DNA of 64,000 bases from Podocnemis expansa (lineage: Eukaryota; Chordata; Testudines; Podocnemididae). Both the position numbers and the translations under genes were made by a program. The stretch covers positions 7,998,297-8,062,296 of the forward strand of contig ML682067.1 in the NCBI GenBank assembly GCA_007922195.1, given 5' to 3'. Below, piece by piece: positions 34,620 through 45,783 of this stretch (the first letter of the stretch is position 1; the number at the start of each line of letters is the position of its first letter). The notes under the pieces are model-generated. The model was not told the origin of the DNA, searched no databases, and saw only the letters and a list, made by a program, of their open reading frames with translations.

Positions 34620-34960
34620 GGGGGCAGCGCTGGGACCGGTGGTGGGGGAAACACCCTCCCCCCCACCTGCTTGAATTTGGCCATGCTGGGGTCAGCAGAG
34701 GGGGAAACATGCCCTGCCCGCCTGCCCACTTGAATTTGGCTGCAGTGGGGCTGGCATAGGGGAAAAGACTCCCTGCTCACCCAAATTTAGCCTCCCTGGT
34801 GCTGGCAGAAGAGGAAACACCCCCCACCCACCTGCCTGCTTGAATTTGGCTGAGTGGGGCTGGCAGAGGAGAAGACATCCCCTGCCTGCCAGAATTTAGC
34901 AGCACTGGGGCGGGCAGAAGAAAAAACACTACCCCACCCTCCTGGGGGGAAACACCCCCT
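34620..34960. repeat. ~60-bp minisatellite in hAT
   Basis: About five diverged units sharing CTTGAATTTGGC or AGAATTTAGC, then GTGGGGCTGGCAGAG, then GAAACACCCCCTGCC. Unit length varies at about 55-65 bp. Open frames here are repeat artefacts. Confidence 0.8.
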
Positions 34961-35408
34961 GCCTGTGCTGGGACCAGCAGTAGGGAAAGCCCTGGGGGCC
35001 AGGCTGTGACTAGTGGTGGGGCTTTCTGGCACTCCCCCAGAATGAAGCCCCCCCATGAACCCTTCCCACATGCTCAGGCCACCCTCCTTTAAGCCCCCCC
35101 CCACCTGAGCCTTCTCTGGATGGCTCAGCCTGTTTCAGCTGCTTGATCAGCTGCTGCACATGATTGGGGTAGCTCCCAGGCAGCAGTCTGGCTCCTCCCC
35201 GTCAGTGGCTGATTGCACAAGGGGGAGGTGAGGCTGCTTAGCCCGCCCTGCCCTGGGAGCACTGCCGATGCCGAGCTCTCTGTAAGCAGAGATGCTTGGC
35301 AATTGAAAACCCCAAGGGTTGAAAAGGTGGGAGCCCCAGGATTCTGGGGGTTATTGGGGCCACAGGAGGCAACTCTGCAGGCTGCATGTTTGAGACCCCT
35401 ATTTACAG

Positions 35409-37619
35409 ATTTCACTGACAGCAGTATAGCACAAAAAAGAGAGAGAGATTAGAACATGTCTTCTTAAGAGACCATTTAGGGGCTTATAAAGGCAATTCAA
35501 CTGGAAACCAATTGACCAGCACTGTTTCCCATAGAGATACCATTTATCAAATGCACTGCCCCAGGCTGCAGCACTTTCTGTTTTCGGATTGTTTTAAGGA
35601 ACAGCACCCATTAGAACTCACTGCAGCAATCTAGTACCAAGGTGACAAAGGCAGGGATGAAGATCGCAAAGACCACATCTAAAACCAACAGGAAAAATTT
35701 CTTGCCTAGTATAGACGAGAAGACATCCTGGTCACTGCTGCATAGGTTATGACATGAGCAACAGAAATATAAATCTGCAGACTCCCTGTCCTAGACAAAG
35801 GCTACTAGACTATTGCTACCTCCAGATTAAATACTGTCTTCCTTTTATATGTATGTAACATCCATGAACTTTAATAGGAGCTGCAGATATGGATGTGATG
35901 ACAGAATGAGGACGCTGTGTTAATTTGAATGTGCAATCCTATTTGAATTTAAGAACATTCACATTCACTCAGAGAAGAAACTGTCAAAAAAAGTCATTCC
36001 AGGAGTCTGCAAAACATGTTTACTGTATCTTTTCTGTGCACCAGACTCAGAACTACTGAGAAAAAAAGCACATACCTTGTAAACCTACTGTTTTTAGATG
36101 CAAGGTCCTTGGTTCAATTTCAGGAATGGATTATTCACAAACAAAAAGAATCCTACATTTGATGTTTACTGCTTTAGATGTCCTTCTTTATATGGACTGC
36201 CCACACCAGACTTTGTATTTTATTTATTTTTGCCAGAATGCATTTATTCATTAGAGTTTTATAAGAGTTAGGGTTGAAGTGGCATTTTCCTTGCAGGCTC
36301 CATTTCCAATGTCTCAAAGCTTTCCAAAATAAATGCACATATGTAAGTTTCTAGAAAATAGGTTCAAGTATGAAGCTCAGAAAACATTTAAATAAAATAG
36401 GTGCAGGCTTCTTTTTACTTTTACAAAAATAAAATGTATTGACATATAGTGTACACATTTCTGTATTTCCTTCTTCGAGAAACACAAAACGAACATTTTC
36501 CCTAATTCCATTTCTCCCTCCCTACTTCCAAAAAAATTTTAAAAAAGCACAGACAAAAAACCAGAATGTTACCAAAACAAAAATGAGGAAATGTTGAGTT
36601 TAGGTTACAGAATAATTTTAAATCTATAGCTCTTTGCATTTATTCTATGGGATATTATCCTATGATTTCTCATTAGGACCTTCCTGTAACTCCCCCTAGG
36701 TATTGGAAGTCCTTTCGTTGACTGCCATGGGAGTTAAATTTTATATCATTACACAGGTCTTGATCTGTGAACCATTTCAGCTAATGGCATCAACAAGGGC
36801 TGACTTCAAACTGTCTAGGGGTCCTTCTTTAAAATAAGGGCCAGAACTGTACCACCCAGAGCTGTACTTCTGCTGTACCACCCACATCATCCAGAGCTGT
36901 ACTTCTGCTTATGGCTCTAGAAAATTAAAAGAGAACGTCCCTGATCTGCTTTATAGATGATTCATCCCCACTTACAGGTGCTCAACAGTCCTTAGGAGCA
37001 TAGAACCTCAAGTACCTTTGCCCAAATAAAAAATGCAAAGCCAAAAGAAAGAAACACAATAATAGTAGCTTTATTTACATGTTCTGATTTGGTTTTGTTC
37101 CTTCTCTAGCATGGGGATTATGGTCAACATCACAGCTCCAATCCATCAATTGTCCAAGGTATTGTGGTCTAGGAACACTAGTCCGTAGTTGAAGATTCCA
37201 GGTATAGTGAGCACTTAACAAAAGAAAAGACTCCTAATGGAATCTGAAGGAGCGATGTCTTTGAAGAGTGGGAGGGAAGAGCTAAACCACTCCTATCATT
37301 TCCAGTCAGAAATATTTGTGCCCCTCCCCCAAACAATCCACAAGCCTCTAGCATCTGAGCCCCTTGTTTAGCCAGGCTGGTTCAGAGGACAGTGACCCTT
37401 CAATCAGACCACACTAAGTACAGTTCTGTTGCCCTTTGCAGATACAATAAGGGGAACAACATTTAATTATCCCTGCATGTAACACAATAATGATTTGTAA
37501 TGCAACAGCAGCCAAAAGGATCGTTTGGACAAAGCGGACCCATCATGCTGAGCAGCTATGCAGAGTGGGTATGTTCATGCAAATACAGTCTAGCTTTGAT
37601 GCCTGTTCACCTTCCTGCA
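35409..37619. other. Non-genic sequence with a small tandem duplication
   Basis: No gene is supported. At 36848-36909 a short direct duplication occurs (CCAGAGCTGTACTTCTGCT twice, 35 bp apart). The remainder is AT-rich and unassigned. Confidence 0.5.
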
Positions 37620-38760
37620 GCCAGCTTGGCAGTACAGTCAAACCTTGCTTACATCACCAAAATTGGTAAATAACATCCAAATGAGGACCATCTAAGGTAA
37701 TATCTCAAACTGGGTCTGAAGAGTCTTGGACCATGATAACAGCTTTTTTCAAGTTTATGACTAGCCTGAAGATTTTGCATGAATCAGAGAGCTTGGTGAT
37801 AAGATGATGTAGGCTATCAATACTGTGAACCACAAGGACTGCATCAACAAACAACAGGTCCTTTTACAGGCGAACTGGCCATCTGACAGTTCTGGCAAAT
37901 GCCAGAGGGGCTGTTGCATTCAAGGGCTGATGGACTGGTCTTTCTGGAAAAAATAACTATGACTCACTGCAGGAGCCTTTCATCTGGCCCTCCAGCTGGG
38001 CCTGGCCAGGTGCAGCAGCCATTCCCCCTCCTGACTATGTCGTCCCCCCCCACTACCACACGGGCCCAGTGGCACTATGGCTGCAGCATGACAGCCAGTC
38101 TCTCCCTCTCAGTCCCATCCCAATCCCAAGTCCTGCCGCGTGGGCTGAGTAGTGGTGCCCTGGTTGGATCATGGCATCTGCTCCCACTAGGGCTCACCAG
38201 TCAATGCACTGGCCGGAGCACTGTGGCTGCTTCCTCTTCCCAGCCCTGCCCTTCCCCACCCCGGTCCCATGACAGAGGCCCACCAGTGTCCTGTCTGGAA
38301 CATGGCAGCCACTCCTCTCCCCTCCCAGCTCTGTCCCTGTCCCTCTCCTACCACATGGGCCCTGTGGCATCCTGGCCAGTGTGCTTATTCTTGAGCTGAC
38401 TTTTAGTCCCATTGTCTCTTTGGGTCTCCTTTGTTGATCACCTTCGTTTTCATTAGCTCTGAACCTTGCAATGTTCAAGAAATCTCTGCTGTGCCTGGTA
38501 CTAAGATCTCCACCATTCTGAAAAATCACAGAGTACCTGTTGAGTCAGGAATGAGAAGTAAATATTAAACAAGGTAGGAGCCAATGCACGACCCAATTTC
38601 ACTCCACTATTGATGTTAAATGAGTCAATCTCTAGCTGGACACTACATTGCTAAAAGCATCGTAGACATGGGAGGCACTGCTTAGGTGTGTAGACAACCC
38701 AGAAAGAATATGTATCCTGAGCTTTCAGTCCTGTATGGTATTCTACTCTAATCTCCATGG
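37620..38760 (-). pseudogene. Non-LTR retrotransposon reverse transcriptase relic, split by an insertion
   Basis: On the minus strand, 38620 to 38540 gives an 'S-G-V-K-L-G-R-A-L-A-P-T-L-F-N-I-Y-F' block, matching the conserved 'VKQGCVLAPTLFSIY' RT motif. Next, 38520 to 38420 gives STRHSRDFLNIARFRANENE, resembling the 'DGKLFNLRRLKAKTKT' segment. After a GC-rich insertion, 37865 to 37690 gives KDLLFVDAVLVVHSIDSLHH, the position of the catalytic 'LLFADDAALVAH' box (one Asp lost), then SDSCKIFRLVINLKKAVIM, the following 'FGLTISLKKTEVM' block. The motif order is right and the spacing is disturbed only by the insert. The clade is not CR1 and I cannot name it. Confidence 0.8.
37867..38400. mobile_element. 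GC-rich insertion in the RT relic, probably hAT-type
   Basis: Left end CAGGCGAACTGGCCATCTGA is hAT-like, with TCCTTTTA before it and GACTTTTA at about 38397-38404 on the other side (6 of 8). The interior contains diverged ~120-bp repeats (TCCCAGCCCTGCCCTTCC / TCCCAGCTCTGTCCCTGTCC; GGAACATGGCAGCCACT / GGATCATGGCATCTGCT). The right terminus is unclear. The 166-residue plus-strand frame inside is Ser/Pro-rich and not credible as a gene. Confidence 0.55.
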
Positions 38761-39989
38761 TGAAGTTGTGCCTCACTGTCTACACTATTTATGCCCATGT
38801 TAACAGGCTATGCCATCACAATATTCTACACACGGCAATAAATGTTGACTTTTTTTTAGAGTATATTCAGATCACTTGTCAGTCATTTCTCTTGCACTAG
38901 CAAGCCAACTGCAAAGTTCTAGATAAGTAGCACTTAATAGAGATGCACACCTGAATTTTGAGATCCTGGGGTTTTGGGTTTTTTTGGGTTTTTTTTTCCA
39001 TTAAATCTGGGGACAAAACAAAAAGTCCACAGAAGTACACATCTAAAAAATGATTTTAATAAAAGGAAAATCTAAAATACTTCAGACTGACAGTTTTAAC
39101 ACAGGACACTCACAAACCTTCCTTCTATGTTCATTGATATCTTAGCCCTGGGAGCATCTGGCTTCATCATATTCAAAAGAAACATTTGAACACACCTAAA
39201 ACTGGTGATGGGATTTCACCCTTAGTCCAAAAATTTGGGTCATTCATAAATCTGCTTTCATAAATACTCAAAAGCATTTAGAACAGTGCTCCAGACAGGG
39301 ATCTTTAAATGACACAATAAAAAATAAAATTAATGATGGTAAACTAATACAGTAAAAAGGTATGTACATACTTACAGGGCTGAAAGCAGAATATAAATAT
39401 GATTATACACAGTAAGAGTACAAATTGTGATGCTCTGCAGTGTTATCCATAAAGGAATGAGCGCTAATTTAATTAGAGTGTGAACTTTGTCTAAATACAA
39501 AGTAATTCAAGGTTATTAGAGGTGATGGCAAATTGGGATGCATTAACAAACCTAAGCCAAAGATACACGTGACATTTCTGTTCCTCCTGGACTGTGTCCA
39601 CAGGTGAACTGGATATGGTGGTTATGCTAATCATTTAATTAATATCATGCATAAAATTAGCAAATGAAGAAGATTATCATTGGCAAACATTAATTACAAA
39701 GAGATAAATTGCAGTTGCCTAGCACTGAAAACTATCTACTCAGCCCTATTTCTTTGGGAGTAGTCTTTTCATCTATGCTAATTTATTAATACTCAGAGGG
39801 GGGAGAATACTAGGCAGGGAGTGCTTAGCTCGTTGTTTATATAATACCTTTATTATCATTTGACCTCATCATATCCTTGGTAGTGCGTTTCTGTTGTAAT
39901 GTCTATTTATAGCACAGCCTCATGTGACCTGTCTGAAGTAGAAAGTTACCTGACTGAAAAAACTAAATGCATCCTATTAAATGTGAATT
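38761..39989. other. Non-genic sequence, nothing recognised
   Basis: No supported feature. Confidence 0.45.
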
Positions 39990-40125
39990 GCACATTAGCA
40001 CCAGAGGCTCCTATCAGAATTAGCCTCCACTGTGCCAGGCACTGTACAAACACAGGAAGACACATTCCCTGTCCTTAAAAAGCTAATAAACAAAAAAATA
40101 AGTGGAGGCAAATAGGATGTATATA
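39990..40125 (+). mobile_element. Ancient L2/MIR-type tail
   Basis: GTGCCAGGCACTGTACAAAC, ACAGGAAGACACATTCCCTG and TCCTTAAAAAGCTAATAAAC follow the widely shared 'GTGCTAGGCACTGTACAAACACA...GTCCCTGCCC..AAGAGCTTACA' amniote repeat. Confidence 0.6.
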
Positions 40126-40312
40126 CAGAGAAAATAATAATGATGATCACTGGTATCTGTGTTAATTTCACATTTTTTTCATGTTTGTTTGTTTGCTTTG
40201 GACTAAATGTTGAACCCTTTACTCACATACTGCACAGCTAGTTTATGGACTTCAGTGGAACTCTTTATGGGTTATTGAACATGAGGAATGGCCCTTGTTT
40301 AGTTTACTTCTA

Positions 40313-40897
40313 CAGGCGTGGCGAAACTGTGGTTCAGGAGCCACACACAGCTCTTGAATGAAAAAGTGCGGCTCACAGAAGAATGTCAGCAAATCAATTT
40401 AGGAAAGCCGCTGCAGCCTAGGAGATTTAAATCTCCCACCCTGAGCATGCTCAGAGAATGTTCTGGGGGGTGGAGGGAAACCCAGCCTATGTCTAGCCCC
40501 CACAGTGACGGAGCCCTGGGCACAGGGAGGTCAGCCCAGGGGAGCCAGCATCAGGGCCTGGGGGTTTGGGAGGGGGTCAGGACAGTGGCGAGAAGTGTGG
40601 CATGGTCAGGATTTTAAAAAACTCACCACTAGCCTGCAGTCTTCTACATCGAGTGACAGCTAAGTTTTTACTGTACAGGCCTAGTTTACATGGTAACCTT
40701 AAGTAATTATTAGAATCTGACATTAGTAGGATCAATATTTGCCCTCTTTTTATGATAAAATCAAAGTGTGCAATGAATTTTAAACTTAATAATTTTGGAG
40801 TAGGTAAAAGTATATGGTTATATGCCTCACTGTGGCTCTCGAAGGTTTAACGATCAACTTGTGTGGCTCTTGAGTTCCGTAACTTTGGCCACCCATG
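40313..40897. mobile_element. hAT non-autonomous element, GTGGCTCTTGAG family
   Basis: Begins CAGGCGTGGCGAAACTGTGG and ends AACTTTGGCCACCCATG, inverted over about 13 bases. Subterminal GGAGCCACACACAGCTCTTG and its inverted counterpart TGTGTGGCTCTTGAG reinforce the ends. A second member lies at 49514-49901. The middle is GC-rich (40470-40610). Target duplication unclear. Confidence 0.78.
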
Positions 40898-41437
40898 CTC
40901 TATGTAAGCATGTAAGATGAAGTGGAGACCTAGCAAGAGAGGCAGAAGGATGGTGAGGCAGATAGTTAAAGAACTGTAGTGTTGGGGGAGATGTGGAATG
41001 AGAACTACCAATATCCAATGACAATATAGCAAATGAGAAGACATACATATCCACACACACACACACACAAAGTGAGCCCTTAACACACAGGAATCCAAAC
41101 CATATATTAAATACCCACTGAAGGATGACCAAGGGTGAATATGAGAGACATATAATAAGAATATATTAGAACTGGAACTTTTTAAAAAAAATTAAATAGT
41201 ATTTTATTTTGTAAGTATGTCTTTAATTTTTAAATTCCATGAATGGCATCAAATGATTCAGAACAATCTGGATGCTAGAACAACGTGCTGGTCTTGTACA
41301 ACCAGAACAGGCTTAACACATTGGATCAGTTCATAAAATTGGCCATAAGAAATTAGGGCATTACCAAGCAAAACAACAGATGAATAATCTTATGCCTTAT
41401 TCACCAAAGCACTGATACAGGGAAAGTAATTCAGTGT
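40898..41437. other. Non-genic sequence with (CA)n run
   Basis: Contains a CACACACACACACACACA microsatellite at 41051-41068, otherwise nothing recognised. Confidence 0.55.
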
Positions 41438-41777
41438 GGTTGTGTCTACACCTAAAATCTTAGCTTGGACTTGGCTAGTCTGAACTAAGTAGTTAGAAAG
41501 TAGTTCAAACTAGGTGTGGTTTTTTAGTTCAAACTAACTTTTAGTTTGAACTAGCCGCACTTCTTTAGTCAACATTTTGCTAGTTCAAACTAAATATGCA
41601 AATTAGTTCAAACTAAGCAGTTAGTTCAAACTAACCAGCCAGACTAAATAGTTCAAACTCAACTTAGCTTAGCTCAAACTAAAAAAATTTTTAGTTTGAA
41701 CTAGGCAAAGTCTAGTGTAGACAGGGTTCAAATTAGTTTTAATTAAGGCTCCTTAATTCAGAGCCCTTACTCTACAA
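41438..41777. mobile_element. Harbinger-type MITE, TAGTTCAAACTA family, copy 1
   Basis: Left end GGTTGTGTCTACACCTAAAA; interior made of TAGTTCAAACTA / TTAGTTTGAACTAG palindromes; GTCTAGTGTAGACAGGGTTC near the right, which corresponds to the subterminal part of the copy at 53928-54317 read backwards. The right terminus is decayed and touches the next MITE, so the border is approximate. Confidence 0.72.
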
Positions 41778-42467
41778 GACTATGTCTACACTAGCAAATT
41801 GGTTCAGACTAAGCAAGCTTAGTCCTAACTAATTTGAACCTTTGCCTAGGTCCAGGGGCATCGCTGGCACCTGGCACATGGGGCATGTGCCCTGAGTCTC
41901 GGCGCCAGTGCCCCGAGTGTCCGGGCCACCCTGTCCCAGACTGGGGACCCTGGCTGGGGTGCCCTCCACAGCACCTACCTTTTCTGGCCCCAAAACTGGC
42001 CAGGGATCTGAGTCGAGGTTGGAAGTGGCAGGAGCCCAATGAATTATCGGGCCCGGGCGCCAGAACATGGCCAAGGGGGCGTGGCCTGGGCCCATGCCAT
42101 GGATTTTTTCTGGGGCCAGCGACATTCTGCCTAGGTCGAACTAAAAAATGTTTTAGTTCGAACTAAGCAAAGGTTAGTTTGAACTAGTTAGCTGGTTAGT
42201 CAAGCTAACTGCTTAGTTCAAACTAATTTGCATTTTTAGTTCTAGCCCAATGGAGACATTCTAGTTCAAATTAAATAAGTTTGAACCAGCAGTTAGTTCA
42301 AACCAAGTGTGGTTTTTTAAGTTCAAATTAACTTTTAGTTTGAACTAACCATGCTTTTTAGTTCAAACTAAAAGGTTACTTCGAACTAAAAAGCTGTGCT
42401 TAGTTTGAACTAACTTCAACTACTTAGTTACTAAGTCTGAACTAAGCTTTTAGATGTAGACATGGCC
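41778..42467. mobile_element. Harbinger-type MITE, TAGTTCRAACTA family, copy 2 (contains a hAT)
   Basis: Starts GACTATGTCTACACTAGCAA and ends TTTTAGATGTAGACATGGCC, with CAA on each side (41775-41777, 42468-42470). The interior is palindromic TTAGTTCGAACTAA units. A 277-bp hAT element with a perfect 8-bp duplication sits at 41853-42129; without it the MITE is about 405 bp, close to the 390-bp copy at 53928. Confidence 0.83.
41853..42129. mobile_element. GC-rich hAT element nested in a MITE
   Basis: Begins CAGGGGCATCGCTGGCACC and ends GGGCCAGCGACATTCTG, with inverted CAG...CGCTGG / CCAGCG...CTG ends. The 8-bp target CCTAGGTC is repeated perfectly at 41845-41852 and 42130-42137. The 277-bp interior is GC-rich with no coding similarity; the overlapping frames on both strands are composition effects. 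Confidence 0.92.
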
Positions 42468-42470
42468 CAA

Positions 42471-43254
42471 GAGTTTATGGAAAGAACATCTGACATCACA
42501 AGGAAAACCAAGAAAAATAAAAGTAGGAACAATTCTTATTGTGCTGTGATGAACTTGGTCTTCAAAAATAGAGATTAATTCACTGATGAGATAAGCAGCA
42601 GCAGATGTACTGTAAAGAAAGAGACACAGTTCATAAGTTAGGATCTCACATGATAAAGATCTTGGCAGTAGAAGTACAGAAAATGTAATGTAGAAAACTT
42701 TTTAATCCCATATCGTTGTTAGGCATCAGCAGATCATAAGCTCTTTAGGAGCTCTAAAGGACTTAATTGGTTTTGCTCTTTTTTTGGGAAATCAGCAGCA
42801 AGAAACATATTAAGGGTTTCAGCATTACATTGATGCTGAGGTTTTGTCTCTCTTGAATCCCTACGAAAAAGCCTTATATCTATCTTTACCAACTCTATGA
42901 ACATTCATGTGAAACCATAGCCTCTTGCTACTTTTCAAGTGTCACTAAGACCTGAGGACATTTAAGTCCCTTCAAATAACTCTCTTTTCATTTCCTTTCC
43001 CAATTCTCCCCCCTTCTTTGGTGCTGCTTCTCATTGCTTGAGGGGAGGGGGGAACAGTTAATTTAATACAAGCTACAGTCCGTCTGCTAAGGAATTAATG
43101 CTCTTGGCCTTCTGCCCTCTCTGGGAATTAGTGAAGAGCAGAATGCATTACTGTAAAAGCTGCAGAGATGTTTTTGAAGCTCTGTTTGGGAGCAGTTTGG
43201 CAAAATGCACCTACATTAAGTATTAATCTGTCCCAGCTCCCACATAACAGGAAC
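42471..43254. other. Non-genic sequence, nothing recognised
   Basis: No supported feature. Confidence 0.45.
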
Positions 43255-43262
43255 CCACTTAG

Positions 43263-43832
43263 CAGGGCCAGATCAATGCAGGGGCTATAGGGGCTGAGGC
43301 CCCAGGCCCTAGCCTAAATGGGGGCCTCTGGCTTAAGCCCATATGGCCCTTGCATGATCTGACCCCCACTGTCCAGTACAGCTGTGTCTGCATGGCCTGG
43401 GGGCTACTGGAGGGGGGGCCTGCCAGTGCTGGAGGGGACTCTTCCAGGGATGGAGGGGACCTAGGGCCAGAGGCTCAGCTCCACAGTTCTGTCACCCCAT
43501 CTCAAGGCCAGCAGGGCAGGCCAATGCATATTTGCTCCACCTATGGCAGTGGGGCTGACTGGCATGTAGTGGCCTCTGGTGCGGCCTTAGGGCTGCACTG
43601 AAGGCCGCATCAAGCGCCAGCCAGCTCCCTTGCCCTGGGGCCGACCAGCTGGATTGGGGCCAGGATGAAACAGGAGTGCCACTGAGAGCAGCCTCTGGAA
43701 ACAGGGCCTCCAGCAGCACCAGCCTGTCCACTGGTCATTATGCTGGGGGCCTGGAGCCCCAAGCCAGGATGCCACAGGGTGGGGGCAAGGGCCACAGTGG
43801 TGGGTAGACTGAGGCTTCTTAATCCAGCCCTG
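43263..43832. mobile_element. GC-rich hAT-type element
   Basis: Begins CAGGGCCAGATCAATGCAGG and ends GAGGCTTCTTAATCCAGCCCTG; 'CAGGGCCAGATCAA' pairs with 'TTAATCCAGCCCTG'. The flanks CCACTTAG and CCTGCTAG agree at 6 of 8, a decayed duplication. The GC-rich interior yields overlapping frames on both strands without domains. Confidence 0.75.
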
Positions 43833-44657
43833 CCTGCTAGTGTAAGGGATGAAGTCAGATTTCTACCTAAACCTCATCTACAACTGAGTAGCACATGATA
43901 CCATAACATAAGAGGCAAGCATGTGAACAGTAGTGGCCTTTACCTAGTTTTACAGGTGTTGGGCTGGCTCCCCAAGATAGCGGAGCCTGATTTTTCTTAC
44001 TTAAAAAAAAATCTGGTTTCTGGGACTGTAATGCTGGCTGGATTGGGGAACCATTTCTAATGGGTTTTAATATAAATATTTCGGAATTAAATAAGTCATA
44101 TGGGATAGGCCATGTTAAGTACTGTTAGAAAGGTTATAATATCCTAAATATGATAATGTTGTTTGTGTGCTTGTGTCTCATTTGGATTAGAAGTTATGAA
44201 TATGCTTGATGTATCTGTATTTCAACTTGTGCTGTATTTCTAGGTGACACCTGAGACAGGATGGCCCATTAAAGGAACTAAAAAGTACAATAATCCCAAG
44301 GAAAAAAACCAGGGGCTACACCTTATGGGTCACCAGGATTTACTGATGTGATCCTTGACTCCATCTTATTTCTCTAAATTTCCAAACGCATCATGAAAAT
44401 GGCCAAGGAACAAAGGCACCACATCCATTTTATCTTCAGCCATCAGTCTTTCGCCTTCACTGGATCAACTATTCATCTGTAACTGAAGCATGAAACGAAG
44501 GACTAAAACCCATCCAGGTACTGAGTGTACACCAAAGGAAATGTACAAGCTTGCAAATTTCACAACTCTACTGAAAGTCTAATATATATGGACTTTTAAA
44601 TCATTTGTATGTATGGGATTGCTTTAATTGTTTAACATTTCTCTTCTAGTGTGTTTT
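43833..44657. other. Non-genic sequence, nothing recognised
   Basis: No supported feature. Confidence 0.45.
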
Positions 44658-45134
44658 GTTTTTTGTCTACACTACCAAAGATATTGTGAAATAGTTATTT
44701 TGAAATAACTATTTTGAATTTATTTCAAAATAATTATTTCAAAATAGCATTATTTCAGATTTATTATTTTCAAAATAGGAGCCCAGTGAAGATTCTCTGT
44801 TTCAAAATAAGATAGGAATTACTACTTCAAAACAGAGAGTCTTCACTAGACTCTTTATTTTGAAATAGGGGAAGGCAGGGGAAAGTATAGGGCCATTATT
44901 TCAAAAACAGCCAATTCTGCAGCTTGGAATGGCTTTTTTCAAAATAACTATTTTGAAAGAATTGCTCTTTCAAAATAAAAGCAAGTTGGGTTATTTTGAA
45001 ATAGCACTTCATTTTTTTTTTTTCAAAATAACAAAGCATTTATTTTGAAATAAGAAAATGCCTGCATGGACAGGTAAAAAGCTTTTTTGAGATAAGCCTC
45101 CTTATTTTGAAAAAACTTTTCAGTGTAGGCAACC
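44658..45134. mobile_element. Harbinger-type MITE, TTATTTCAAAATAA family
   Basis: Left end TTTGTCTACACTACCAAAG and right end TTTTCAGTGTAGGCAACCC are inverted. The interior is dense in TATTTTGAAATA / TTTCAAAATAA palindromes, the same motif family as 18499-18743 but with CpG turned to CA/TG. Exact ends and target are uncertain by a few bases. Confidence 0.78.
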
Positions 45135-45217
45135 CTTGGGTAAAATCCAAACTTATAGTGATCTGGTAACATGGCTGACCCTTTGAAATCCAGAGAACTT
45201 TTCTGGTAAAGAGCATA

Positions 45218-45310
45218 GGCTATGTCGACGCTGGGGTGGGTGCTTAAATTGACTTAATAAAACCTGCCCTGCAAGTTGACTTAAGCATTTAAGTTGACTT
45301 TACAGGGCAA
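45218..45310. mobile_element. Harbinger-type MITE, AAGTTGACTTAA family, left part
   Basis: GGCTATGTCGACGCTGGGG, then TTAAATTGACTTAATAAAAC, CAAGTTGACTTAAGCA and TTAAGTTGACTTTAC, the motifs of the intact copy at 10488-10810. The right half is missing or replaced by GC-rich DNA. Confidence 0.7.
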
Positions 45311-45783
45311 GAAGCCCAAGGTCCCACCCCCACCCCGCCCCACCCTGGGCCCAATCAGGCTCTGGGGGCCTGATCCTCCTCTGGGGGACTGATCTGCCCC
45401 CAGCTGCTGATGACAAGTTGCTGTGAGCTGGCTCCAGCTGCTGCTGGCGGCAGGGGCTGGGAGCTAGCCTATGCCACTGGCAGCAAGCGGTGTAGAGCTG
45501 GATCTGGCCCCAGATTGCTTGCTGCAAGCAGCTCAGAGCCCGCATCAGTCCCAAGCTTCTTGCTGCTGCCAGCGTGGCTGGTAGCAAACCTCACCATGGT
45601 GGGGTCCTTTTCTTCCCCACACCAAGCAATGCCATTGACTCAGCCTGGTCAATTTCACATGCTAGTAGCCCAGATCAGGCTCTCAGCCTCTTGCCACTGG
45701 TGGCAGGGGTAATCAGAAGACTGAACTCAATTCTGGATCACAGTTCCCCTGTACTGGATGTAATAGAGGCTGTCATGTATTTC
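45311..45783. repeat. GC-rich low-complexity segment
   Basis: CAGCTGCTGCTGGCGGCAGG-type repeats and G/C runs (45311-45720). It may be the interior of the MITE to its left. The frames of 89-100 residues here have no domain. Confidence 0.55.

Larger units (their letters stand above)
33937..35400. mobile_element. Long hAT copy, CTCAAACTCAAATCACC family
   Basis: Begins CAGGAGTCTCAAACTCAGAT and ends GCATGTTTGAGACCCCT, with flanking CTCTACAG (33929-33936) and ATTTACAG (35401-35408), 6 of 8 matching. At 1464 bp it is about eight times the other copies. The extra DNA is an AT-rich part (34060-34490), which contains the start of a second hAT family (CAGTGGTTCCCAATC, 34245), and a GC-rich part (34495-35350) with a ~60-bp tandem array. 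I see no hAT transposase or BED zinc finger in it, so the extra length is not an intact coding region. Confidence 0.75.

Noticed and set aside
37899..38399. 166-codon plus-strand frame
   Set aside because: Ser/Pro/Leu low complexity within the GC-rich insertion that splits an RT relic.
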